Source of the DNA: Candidatus Blautia equi
Lineage (GTDB): Bacteria; Bacillota; Clostridia; Lachnospirales; Lachnospiraceae
Direction: 5' to 3'
Length of the DNA: 12,301 nt
NCBI GenBank assembly: GCA_018064695.1
Contig: JAGHUU010000318.1
Span: 1 to 12,301 of the forward strand
Positions 1 to 5,208 of the stretch are shown here, piece after piece. The position numbers were made by a program, and so were the translations under genes. The notes beneath the pieces are model-generated. The model was not told the origin of the DNA. It was given only the letters and a program-made list of their open reading frames with translations, and did no database searches. Numbering within the stretch: position 1 is the stretch's first letter; every line of letters starts with the position of its first letter.

Positions 1-272
1 CCGAGGAGAGCCGCAGAATGCAGGATATGATGAAGATGTACAGCATGTACGGCATGTATCCTGGCATGGGAGATCCGGAGGAGACTCTGGTGCTGAATGC
101 AAAACATCCTCTGGTAAGCTACGTATCCGAACATCAGGATGCGGAGGCTGTTCCGGTGATCTGCAAACAGCTCTATGATCTGGCCCTTATGAGCCACAAG
201 ACCCTCTCTCCTGAGGAGATGACCGCATTTATCCGCAGAAGCAATGACATCATGCTGATGCTCACAAAATAA
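1..272 (+). CDS. htpG: Chaperone HtpG (Hsp90 family), C-terminal end only
   Basis: This is the last ~90 codons of a gene that begins before the window; the frame runs from base 3 to the TAA at 270-272. HtpG is the bacterial Hsp90, an ATP-dependent cytosolic chaperone acting as a homodimer. The visible part matches the C-terminal dimerisation domain: a Glu-Glu-Ser-Arg-Arg-Met start, a Met-rich stretch (MKMYSMYGMYPGMG), then an LVLNAKHPLV motif that I recognise as the family's 'LVLN-x-x-HPLV' segment, followed by two helices ending in LMLTK. The ATPase and middle domains lie upstream and cannot be judged. It is followed 11 bases later by a good intrinsic terminator, so it is the last gene of its transcript. 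Identification rests on motif memory and is fairly secure. Confidence 0.85.
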   Translation, partial: EESRRMQDMMKMYSMYGMYPGMGDPEETLVLNAKHPLVSYVSEHQDAEAVPVICKQLYDLALMSHKTLSPEEMTAFIRRSNDIMLMLTK

Positions 273-283
273 AAGATCATAAT

Positions 284-328
284 AAAAAGGCTGTAGAAAG
301 CGAAAAAACGCTTTTTACAGCCTTTTTT
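284..328 (+). terminator. Rho-independent terminator after htpG
   Basis: A 19-bp stem (284-302 with 309-327, one G-U pair) closes a short A-rich loop. The A-rich start of the left arm faces a run of six T at 323-328, and the core GGCTGTAGAAAGCG pairs with CGCTTTTTACAGCC. Its T-tract abuts the tandem TGTC repeats that begin at 328. Confidence 0.88.
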
Positions 329-367
329 GTCGTAGAATGTCCGAAAATGTCGAATAATGTCTGAAAA
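328..367 (+). promoter_or_regulatory. Four tandem 10-bp repeats resembling Spo0A boxes
   Basis: Four head-to-tail copies with an exact 10-bp period: TGTCGTAGAA (328-337), TGTCCGAAAA (338-347), TGTCGAATAA (348-357), TGTCTGAAAA (358-367). TGTC and the final AA are kept in every copy. Copy 3 contains TGTCGAA, the core 0A box known from Bacillus Spo0A. Tandem 0A boxes with about 10-bp centre spacing are the arrangement bound head-to-tail by Spo0A C-terminal domains, for example at B. subtilis abrB (from memory). The array lies 84 bp before ATG 452 and 135 bp before TTG 503 of a gene encoding exactly such a domain. A promoter is not clear. TGGACA (375-380) and TAGAAT (395-400) are present but only 14 bp apart. 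Operator function is inferred. Confidence 0.6.
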
Positions 368-502
368 GGGAATATGGACAAATTTTATACACTATAGAAT
401 CGGGAAAATGATGCGATAGAAAGTTGCCAGATTATAGATAATAGACAGGAAATGATAGCTTGGATATCTTCTTTGTATGAATCACAGAAAGGAGAAACAA
501 TT

Positions 503-853
503 TTGGAGGAGATATATCAGATCATCAGACACCTTGGCGTTACAGATAAGTATAAGGGCTATCATTATACGGCAGAGGCGGTGCTGCTGGCACTTCGCCT
601 GAAAGATACTTCTATGAGAGTAACAAAGGATATCTATCCGCGGCTGGCCGCCAGTCACAAAGTTACGGCTAACAGCATAGAGCATGCCATAAGAACCATC
701 GTCGATGTGGCCTGGAATAAGAGTCGCAGAAGTCTGGAGGAGATCGCCGGGAAGCCCCTTGCGTATAAGCCTCCCAATGCAGAATTCATAGCAATGCTTA
801 CATATTATATTTCAGACAGGGGGAGTAATCATAACTCCTCAAATGGGATCTGA
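503..853 (+). CDS. Stand-alone Spo0A C-terminal DNA-binding domain protein
   Basis: The protein aligns by eye with the effector domain of the sporulation master regulator Spo0A: an IIRHLGV start, KGYHYTAEAV (Spo0A: KGY-x-YLREA), ITKVLYP-like VTKDIYP, the helix-turn-helix TANSIEHAIR (Spo0A: TASRVERAIR), DVAWNKSRR, and a C-terminal PPNAEFIAML (Spo0A: PTNSEFIAMV). The phosphorylatable receiver domain is absent, so it cannot be switched by phosphorelay in the usual way. The open frame also allows ATG 452 (133 aa), but that ATG sits 1-2 bases after its AGGA. TTG 503 has AAAGGAG 8 bases ahead and gives a compact 116-aa domain, so I prefer TTG. In 133-aa numbering, two recognition-helix positions that are Arg in Spo0A are Ser75 and His78, while Glu77 and Arg81 are kept. 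It overlaps the convergent downstream gene by 25 bp. It is probably a DNA-binding regulator; its targets are unknown. Confidence 0.8.
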   Translation: MEEIYQIIRHLGVTDKYKGYHYTAEAVLLALRLKDTSMRVTKDIYPRLAASHKVTANSIEHAIRTIVDVAWNKSRRSLEEIAGKPLAYKPPNAEFIAMLTYYISDRGSNHNSSNGI

Positions 854-1332
854 TTTTTCTTAAAGAAGCCCGGGATCACGGTATCCCAGTGGCGCTCCAG
901 AGACTTATCCGGCAGGAAGGTCTTTAAAGAGACGCCGGAGGTGCAGAGAAGCTCGTTATTCTTATACTGGATATTCAGAAACAGGCCGCTCACCATATCA
1001 ATGGAGATCGGCAGCTGGGCATTCTTAAGGATCTGCTCAGTCTGATAATGGGAGAGCTGAAAAACGATCTTGAAGGAGAGAGGCGTTCTTTTACCTTTTA
1101 TAAAGGAATAGTAATGAGGGCGGATTTCTTTCCAGGAGGCGTAGACTACATGCTTTTCCTTCATGGCTGTCTGTACATCTGTATCAAAAAACTCCTGACG
1201 AAGGAGGCCGTCTATATTAAAGGTACAATAGGTGGTGACGGAACCTTCCACAAAGGAGAAGGAATCAAAGACCTCACCGATCAGAAGCTTGGACATGAAA
1301 TCCTTCACGTCTGCGATTTTAAATGCTTTCAT
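829..1332 (-). CDS. DUF5721-like hypothetical protein
   Basis: A 167-aa soluble protein with no signal peptide or membrane segment. The frame stays open upstream to 1461, but the ATG ending at 1332 has AAGGAG 9 bases ahead and gives MKAFKIADVK, the start I associate with the Lachnospiraceae family DUF5721. Visible features are an alternating beta-rich N-terminal half (VTTYCTFNIDGLLRQEFFD), an SFIKGKRTPLSFKIVFQLS segment and a C-terminal RHWDTVIPGFFKKNQI. No catalytic motif is recognisable and no function should be assigned. It is transcribed towards the Spo0A-domain gene and overlaps it by 25 bp at the tails, and divergently from the DegV-family gene. The frame upstream of the chosen start reads as AT-rich promoter DNA, supporting the short version. 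The family label is from memory and is less sure than the reading frame. Confidence 0.75.
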   Translation of the reverse strand: MKAFKIADVKDFMSKLLIGEVFDSFSFVEGSVTTYCTFNIDGLLRQEFFDTDVQTAMKEKHVVYASWKEIRPHYYSFIKGKRTPLSFKIVFQLSHYQTEQILKNAQLPISIDMVSGLFLNIQYKNNELLCTSGVSLKTFLPDKSLERHWDTVIPGFFKKNQIPFEEL

Positions 1333-1362
1333 GATAAAATGCTCCTTAATTTCATAAAGAAG

Positions 1363-1368
1363 ATTATA
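1363..1368 (-). promoter_or_regulatory. Candidate -10 box for the DUF5721-like gene
   Basis: The minus strand reads TATAAT here, about 30 bp upstream of the start codon. No good -35 box lies 16-18 bp further upstream (TGTTCT is the best), so this is a partial promoter call. Confidence 0.4.
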
Positions 1369-1409
1369 TAGCAAACAGTAAAAAAAGAACAGAGTTTTTG
1401 GAAAAGGTC

Positions 1410-1439
1410 TTTTCAAAGTCCGGTTTTCTGTGCTAAAAT
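1410..1439 (+). promoter_or_regulatory. Candidate promoter for the DegV-family gene
   Basis: An extended -10 element TGCTAAAAT (1431-1439) lies with a weak -35 TTTTCA (1410-1415) at 18-bp spacing, about 50 bp before the DegV start, in the divergent intergenic region. The extended -10 is the stronger part of the evidence. Confidence 0.45.
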
Positions 1440-1488
1440 ACCATGTAGTAATCAAAACCACATGTGATAGAAAAAAGGACGATGTAAA

Positions 1489-2328
1489 ATGAGCTTTAAA
1501 ATCATATTAGACAGCTGCGGAGAACTTTTAGAGGAATGGAAGGGCGATGCCCGGTTTGAATCTGTTCCCCTGACCCTCATGGTAGGCGGGGAGAGCATCG
1601 TGGATGACGAGACCTTTGACCAGAAGTCATTTTTAAGAAAAGTAGCGGAATGCCCGGAAAGCCCAAAATCCGCATGCCCATCCCCGGAACGCTTCCGCCA
1701 GGCCTTTGACTGCCCTGCAGATCATATCTATGCAGTAACACTTTCCGCAAACTTAAGCGGTTCCTATAACAGCGCGGTACTTGGCAAAAACCTCCTCCTG
1801 GAGGATCAGCCGGAGAAAAAAGTACATGTCTTTAATTCCTGCTCCGCTTCCATAGGGGAGACCCTCATTGCCATGAAGGTACAGGAATGCGAGGAACAGG
1901 GAATGAGCTTTGAGGAAGTGGTGGAAACTGTGGAACAGTATATTACCGAGCAGCACACCTTCTTTATTCTGGAAAACCTGGAGACCTTAAGGAAAAACGG
2001 CCGTCTCAGCCTTGTAAAAGCCCTGGTGGCCACCGCCCTTAAGATCAAACCTGTCATGGCCTCCACAGACGACGGACAGATCCAGCAGGTGGATCAGGCC
2101 AGAGGAATGAACAAGGCACTCTCTAAAATGGTGGAGCATGTGGTAAAGAACATGACGGACAGCGAACATAAAGCCCTGGCTATTTCCCACTACAACTGCG
2201 AGGAGCGTGCCATTCAGCTTAAGGAACTTCTGGAACAGAAGCTTACATTTGCCAGAGTGGTGATCTTAAATACAGCCGGTGTCAGCAGCATGTATGCAAA
2301 CGACGGCGGCATCATTCTGGTCTCCTGA
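1489..2328 (+). CDS. DegV family protein (fatty-acid binding)
   Basis: A 279-aa cytosolic protein of normal DegV length. DegV/FakB-type proteins bind a single long-chain fatty acid between two alpha/beta domains; some deliver it to the kinase FakA, but no fakA is in view. Motifs in order: KIILDSCGEL (family: DSTSDL-like), SVPLTLMVGG, a CPSPERF segment matching the family's S/T-x-PSP, VTLSANLSGSYNSA (strongly diagnostic), VFNSCSASIGETL, and LETLRKNGRLS followed by LKIKPVM (family: LKKGGRIS...IKPIL). The usual C-terminal H-x-GPG is replaced by SSMYANDGGIILVS, so this is a divergent subgroup. AAAGGA lies 10 bases before the ATG. No clear terminator follows; a separate extended -10 precedes the next gene. 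The family assignment is firm, the lipid and any partner are not. Confidence 0.88.
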   Translation: MSFKIILDSCGELLEEWKGDARFESVPLTLMVGGESIVDDETFDQKSFLRKVAECPESPKSACPSPERFRQAFDCPADHIYAVTLSANLSGSYNSAVLGKNLLLEDQPEKKVHVFNSCSASIGETLIAMKVQECEEQGMSFEEVVETVEQYITEQHTFFILENLETLRKNGRLSLVKALVATALKIKPVMASTDDGQIQQVDQARGMNKALSKMVEHVVKNMTDSEHKALAISHYNCEERAIQLKELLEQKLTFARVVILNTAGVSSMYANDGGIILVS

Positions 2329-2365
2329 TCTGATATTTTTGCTTTCTTTTTTTCACCGATTGTGC

Positions 2366-2371
2366 TATAAT
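2366..2371 (+). promoter_or_regulatory. Extended -10 promoter element for the acidic-tail gene
   Basis: TGCTATAAT (2363-2371) is an extended -10 with a perfect TATAAT, 40 bp before the next start codon. The -35 region is T-rich without a good match (TTTCTT at 17-bp spacing), as is common for extended -10 promoters. Confidence 0.6.
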
Positions 2372-2410
2372 GCCTTTTAGTGATTTTGTGAAAAACAAAG
2401 GAGATCTATT

Positions 2411-2806
2411 ATGAGTCAGAAAAAAGTCGATGCCTATAAAGCTCAGAAAGCAAACAGAGGCAAAAATTCCAGAAAAGAAAGACTTCTGTTCAGAATTGAG
2501 GCTGCTGTCACTATCGCGATCATCGCTGCTATGGTGATCTGGATGTGCTATTCCATCTGGGATAAAGCCACCAGCTCCGACACCCCGGAGGCCCAGACCG
2601 TAACCGAGACCGTCATTGATACCACCGCACTTGATGAGGTCGTAGCTGAATTAAATGCAGAGGCAGAAGCAGCAGTGGCTGAGGAGGAACCTGAAACAGT
2701 GGAAGAGACCACTGAGGAAACCGAAGAGGAGTCCACTGAGGCAGAGGAAACTGCAGAGGAGCCGGCTGAAGAGGCTGCGGAGACTGAGGAGACCACCGAA
2801 GAATAA
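2411..2806 (+). CDS. Small single-span membrane protein with Glu-rich tail
   Basis: A 131-aa protein that I cannot assign to a named function. Residues 1-28 are very basic (KKVDAYKAQKANRGKNSRKER), residues 31-50 form one hydrophobic helix (AAVTIAIIAAMVIWMCYSIW), and residues ~75-131 are low-complexity, mostly Glu, Thr and Ala with almost no positive charge. The positive-inside rule predicts the N-terminus in the cytosol and the acidic tail outside the membrane. AAAGGAG lies 7-8 bases before the ATG. The gene has its own extended -10 and a strong terminator, so it is probably monocistronic. Proteins with this basic-helix-acidic layout are common in Lachnospiraceae genomes, in my recollection as uncharacterised proteins. 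The repetitive Glu codons could vary in number between strains. A role at the cell surface is a guess only. Confidence 0.8.
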   Translation: MSQKKVDAYKAQKANRGKNSRKERLLFRIEAAVTIAIIAAMVIWMCYSIWDKATSSDTPEAQTVTETVIDTTALDEVVAELNAEAEAAVAEEEPETVEETTEETEEESTEAEETAEEPAEEAAETEETTEE

Positions 2807-2813
2807 AACATTT

Positions 2814-2852
2814 AAGCCGTGAGAAATGAAAACCATTTCCCACGGCTTTTTT
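2814..2852 (+). terminator. Rho-independent terminator after the acidic-tail gene
   Basis: The stem AAGCCGTGAGAAATG (2814-2828) pairs with CATTTCCCACGGCTT (2834-2848) with one mismatch, followed by T-rich sequence to 2852. Confidence 0.88.
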
Positions 2853-2868
2853 GCGGCATAAATTAACT

Positions 2869-2909
2869 CAAAAAAAGAAAGAACCTGATCAGCGATGCTG
2901 ACCAGGTTC
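2869..2909 (-). terminator. Rho-independent terminator of the cold-shock gene
   Basis: On the minus strand a 13-bp stem (2909-2897 with 2893-2881) is followed by TTTCTTTTTTT. The one irregular pair is a G-U wobble in the minus-strand RNA but an A-C mismatch in the plus-strand RNA, which fits termination of the minus-strand transcript. Confidence 0.87.
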
Positions 2910-2938
2910 CGGTTGTTATGCATATGTTGTTATTGTAA

Positions 2939-3139
2939 TTAGCATTTAGTTACGTTAGCAGCCTGCATTCCACGAGCGCCTTCGGTGAGGTCATAAGTTA
3001 CAGCCTGTCCCTCATCTAAAGATTTGAAGCCCTCTCCGTTGATTGCGGAAAAATGTACGAATACGTCGTTTCCGTCCTCGCCGGTGATGAAGCCGTATCC
3101 TTTTTCAGCGTTGAACCACTTTACAGTTCCTTTGTTCAT
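2939..3139 (-). CDS. Cold-shock protein, CspA/CspB family
   Basis: A 66-aa single cold-shock domain, the standard length. These small beta-barrel proteins bind single-stranded RNA and DNA and act as RNA chaperones, often induced on temperature downshift. The sequence shows the usual MNKGTVKWFNAEKGYGFI start, with RNP1 in KGYGFI and RNP2 in VFVHFSAI, the aromatic nucleic-acid-binding residues of the family. GGAGGT lies 6 bases before the ATG, an optimal ribosome binding site. The gene stands alone on the minus strand between two plus-strand units, with a perfect sigma-A promoter (3269-3297), an unusually long leader of about 120 nt and a dedicated terminator. Post-transcriptional control through the leader is therefore plausible. 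The gene letter cannot be fixed from sequence alone, so no symbol is given. Confidence 0.96.
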   Translation of the reverse strand: MNKGTVKWFNAEKGYGFITGEDGNDVFVHFSAINGEGFKSLDEGQAVTYDLTEGARGMQAANVTKC

Positions 3140-3190
3140 GATGTTACCTCCATAGAAATAAAAAGTTGAGAATTATCACGTAATAACAAA

Positions 3191-3246
3191 AATCACCAGT
3201 TTTTACAGATTATATCGTTAAATATAATCTCTAAAAACTAGTGATT
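3191..3246 (-). repeat. Long inverted repeat (hairpin) in the cold-shock mRNA leader
   Basis: Two 25-base arms (3191-3215 and 3222-3246) around a 6-base loop match at 23 of 25 positions. In the minus-strand RNA the two exceptions are one G-U wobble and one G-G mismatch; in the plus-strand RNA both would be mismatches. The hairpin therefore fits the cold-shock transcript, starting ~16 nt after the predicted transcription start. It is followed by UUUUUGUUAUU, giving it a terminator-like shape although the stem is AU-rich. It could be a thermosensor, an attenuator or an RNA-stabilising structure. Confidence 0.75.
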
Positions 3247-3268
3247 ATCGATTAACGTTGACAGAGTA

Positions 3269-3297
3269 ATTATAATCACAGAATGTTCTATTGTCAA
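3269..3297 (-). promoter_or_regulatory. Consensus sigma-A promoter of the cold-shock gene
   Basis: On the minus strand TTGACA (3297-3292) and TATAAT (3274-3269) are separated by exactly 17 bp, a perfect match to the consensus. Transcription should start near 3262, leaving a leader of about 120 nt before the ATG. Confidence 0.93.
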
Positions 3298-3310
3298 GGT
3301 AATTCTCAAT

Positions 3311-3342
3311 TTACTGTTTACTGGTTTGCCAGTGGACAGTGA
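3311..3342 (+). repeat. Palindromic hairpin between the csp and pyrF promoters
   Basis: Arms 3311-3324 and 3329-3342 (TTACTGTTTACTGG / CCAGTGGACAGTGA) form a 14-bp stem with a TTTG loop if G-U pairs are allowed; T5 follows at 3346-3350. The wobbles favour a plus-strand RNA, yet no plus-strand promoter is evident just upstream. It may be a weak terminator protecting pyrF from readthrough, or a protein-binding palindrome. The rest of 3343-3400 shows nothing recognisable. Confidence 0.45.
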
Positions 3343-3401
3343 CGATTTTTGTGGTGAGCGCTTACATGGTCGACACAGAAGTACATTCTGAAAAAAAGGG
3401 G

Positions 3402-3434
3402 TTACAAAAAAAGCTTTTTATTGTATTATATAAT
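3402..3434 (+). promoter_or_regulatory. Candidate promoter of the pyrFKDE operon
   Basis: TTACAA (3402-3407) and TATTAT (3424-3429) are 16 bp apart, and an overlapping TATAAT lies at 3429-3434. Either -10 gives a short leader of roughly 35-45 nt before pyrF, too short for a PyrR-type attenuator, and none is visible. Confidence 0.55.
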
Positions 3435-3477
3435 CCAGAAAACTATGTAATTTTACAGGCTCCAGGAGGAAAGAAAA

Positions 3478-4404
3478 ATGATTAATAAACTGATCGAGAA
3501 GATCCAGAAGACAAACGCCCCTATCGTAGTTGGCTTAGACCCAATGCTGAACTATGTTCCGGAGCACATCCAGAAAAAAGCATATGCTGAGTACGGCGAG
3601 ACACTGGAAGGTGCAGCAGAGGCCATCTGGCAGTTCAATAAGGGAATCGTGGATGCTACTTATGATCTCATCCCGGCGGTAAAACCACAGATCGCCATGT
3701 ATGAGCAGTTCGGAATTCCGGGCCTGATGGCATTTAAAAAGACCGTAGATTACTGTAAGGAAAAAGGTCTGGTCATCATCGGCGATGTAAAGCGCGGTGA
3801 CATCGGATCCACCTCCGCTGCATACGCAGTAGGCCACCTTGGAAAAGTACAGGTGGGCAGCAACAGCTACGCAGGATTTGACGAGGATTTCGCAACCGTT
3901 AACCCATACCTTGGATCCGACGGTGTGAAGCCATTTATCGAAGTATGTAAAAAAGAGAACAAAGGTCTCTTCATTCTTGTTAAGACCTCCAATCCATCCA
4001 GCGGCGAGTTCCAGGACCGCATCATCGACGGCCGCCCACTGTATGAGTGGGTTGGCGAGAAGGTTGCAGAGTGGGGCGAGGAGCACATGGGCAACGGCTA
4101 CAGCTATATTGGCGCAGTAGTAGGTGCTACTTATCCTGAGATGGGTAAAGTACTCCGCAAGATCATGCCTAAGACCTTCATCCTGGTACCTGGATACGGC
4201 GCACAGGGCGGAAAAGGCGCTGATCTGGTTCACTTCTTCAACGAAGACGGGCTTGGCGCTATTGTTAACTCCTCCCGCGGAATCATTGCAGCCTACAAAC
4301 AGGCACAGTACGCTTCCTTTGGCGAGGAAAACTACGCAGATGCATCCCGCCAGGCAGTCATCGACATGGTGGCAGATATCAGCGGAGCATTAAACAACAG
4401 ATAA
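3478..4404 (+). CDS. pyrF: Orotidine-5'-phosphate decarboxylase, long (PyrF type 2) form
   Basis: Converts OMP to UMP, the last step of de novo pyrimidine synthesis, in the cytosol. The 308-aa length and the sequence place it in the longer PyrF class found in Clostridia and mycobacteria, not the ~230-240 aa form of Bacillus and E. coli. Visible signatures are VVGLDPMLNYVP near the N-terminus, VKPQIAMYEQFG (residues ~68-79) and GDVKRGDIGSTSAAYA (~102-117), whose Asp103, Lys105 and Asp108 correspond to the catalytic charged network. Further features are LVKTSNPSSGEFQD, VVGATYPE, LVPGYGAQGGKG and NSSRGIIAAY, the phosphate-binding end of the barrel. AGGAGG lies 9-10 bases before the ATG. It heads the pyr cluster, with pyrK 24 bp downstream. 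Assignment is secure. Confidence 0.96.
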   Translation: MINKLIEKIQKTNAPIVVGLDPMLNYVPEHIQKKAYAEYGETLEGAAEAIWQFNKGIVDATYDLIPAVKPQIAMYEQFGIPGLMAFKKTVDYCKEKGLVIIGDVKRGDIGSTSAAYAVGHLGKVQVGSNSYAGFDEDFATVNPYLGSDGVKPFIEVCKKENKGLFILVKTSNPSSGEFQDRIIDGRPLYEWVGEKVAEWGEEHMGNGYSYIGAVVGATYPEMGKVLRKIMPKTFILVPGYGAQGGKGADLVHFFNEDGLGAIVNSSRGIIAAYKQAQYASFGEENYADASRQAVIDMVADISGALNNR

Positions 4405-4428
4405 TCCCCTTAAGGAGACATGCAGATT

Positions 4429-5208
4429 ATGAGTAAAGTAAAAGAGACCTGTACGATCGTAAGCCAGGAGCAGATCGGCACCGGCATCTTCAGCATGTGG
4501 CTGCAGACAAAAGAGATCGCAGCCCAGGCAGTACCGGGACAGTTCGTATCTGTATACACCAGAAATGGAAGCAAGCTGCTTCCAAGACCGATCAGTATCT
4601 GTGAAATCGACAGGGAGCAGGGCAGACTTCGCCTTGTATACCGCGTGACCGGAAAAGGCACAGGCACAGAGGAATTTTCCGGACTTCATGCAAAGGTGAC
4701 CCTGGAAGTGATGGGACCACTCGGCAACGGCTTCCCGCTGAAAGAGGCAGAGGGAAAGAAAGTATTCCTCATGGGCGGCGGCATCGGTATCCCGCCAATG
4801 CTCCAGCTTGCGAAAGAGATCAACGGAGAGAAAATGGCTGTTCTCGGCTACAGAGATGAGCTGTTTTTAAATACAGAATTTGAAAAATACGCAGATGTCT
4901 ATCTGGCAACAGAGGACGGCAGCGCAGGAACAAAGGGAAATGTCATGGATGCCATCCGTGAGAACGGCCTTAAGGCAGATGTGATCTTTGCCTGCGGACC
5001 AAAGCCTATGCTTCGCGCCATCAAAGCTTACGCTCTGGAGAATGGCATCGAATGCTGGATCTCCATGGAGGAGCGCATGGCCTGCGGTATCGGTGCATGC
5101 CTGGGCTGCGTATGCCAGTCAAAAGAAGTAGACGAGCATTCCAATGTTCACAACAAGCGTGTCTGCAAGGACGGACCGGTATTTAAGTGCACGGAGGTAG
5201 AGTTATGA
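4429..5208 (+). CDS. pyrK: Dihydroorotate dehydrogenase B, electron-transfer subunit PyrK
   Basis: PyrK carries FAD and a [2Fe-2S] cluster and passes electrons from PyrD to NAD+, forming the class 1B dihydroorotate dehydrogenase complex. In the 259-aa version, RPISICEI (53-60) is the FAD-binding R-x-x-S motif, GGGIGIPPM (116-124) is the nucleotide-binding loop of ferredoxin-reductase-like proteins, and ACGPKPM (188-194) is the NAD-domain signature. Cys219, Cys224, Cys227 and Cys246 fit the C-x4-C-x2-C...C iron-sulfur pattern, with Cys229 as an extra nearby Cys. ATG 4420 is in frame but only 2 bases from the AAGGAG; ATG 4429, 11 bases away, gives a normal MSKVKE start and is preferred, with some doubt. 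The stop shares ATGA (5205-5208) with pyrD, indicating translational coupling of the two subunits. Confidence 0.95.
   Translation: MSKVKETCTIVSQEQIGTGIFSMWLQTKEIAAQAVPGQFVSVYTRNGSKLLPRPISICEIDREQGRLRLVYRVTGKGTGTEEFSGLHAKVTLEVMGPLGNGFPLKEAEGKKVFLMGGGIGIPPMLQLAKEINGEKMAVLGYRDELFLNTEFEKYADVYLATEDGSAGTKGNVMDAIRENGLKADVIFACGPKPMLRAIKAYALENGIECWISMEERMACGIGACLGCVCQSKEVDEHSNVHNKRVCKDGPVFKCTEVEL

Noticed and set aside
364..400. Sigma-H-like promoter (AAAGGGAAT and GAAT) for the Spo0A-domain gene
   Set aside because: The elements are about 20 bp apart where the sigma-H spacer should be about 12, and one core base mismatches.
1048..1371. 107-codon plus-strand frame within the DUF5721-like region
   Set aside because: It is antisense to a gene with a good start and family resemblance, and has no credible domain.
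2548..2811. Ser/Ala/Val-rich minus-strand frame opposite the acidic-tail gene
   Set aside because: It is simply the complement of Glu-rich repeats; the plus strand has the promoter, ribosome binding site and terminator.
3258..3276. Plus-strand TTGACA and TATAAT opposite the cold-shock promoter
   Set aside because: The two boxes are only 7 bp apart, so they cannot form a promoter. They arise mainly because TATAAT and its complement overlap in this AT-rich stretch.
3535..4233. Long minus-strand frame of 232 codons across pyrF
   Set aside because: It is the complement of a clearly real pyrF, has no family motifs and no ribosome binding site context; a shadow frame.
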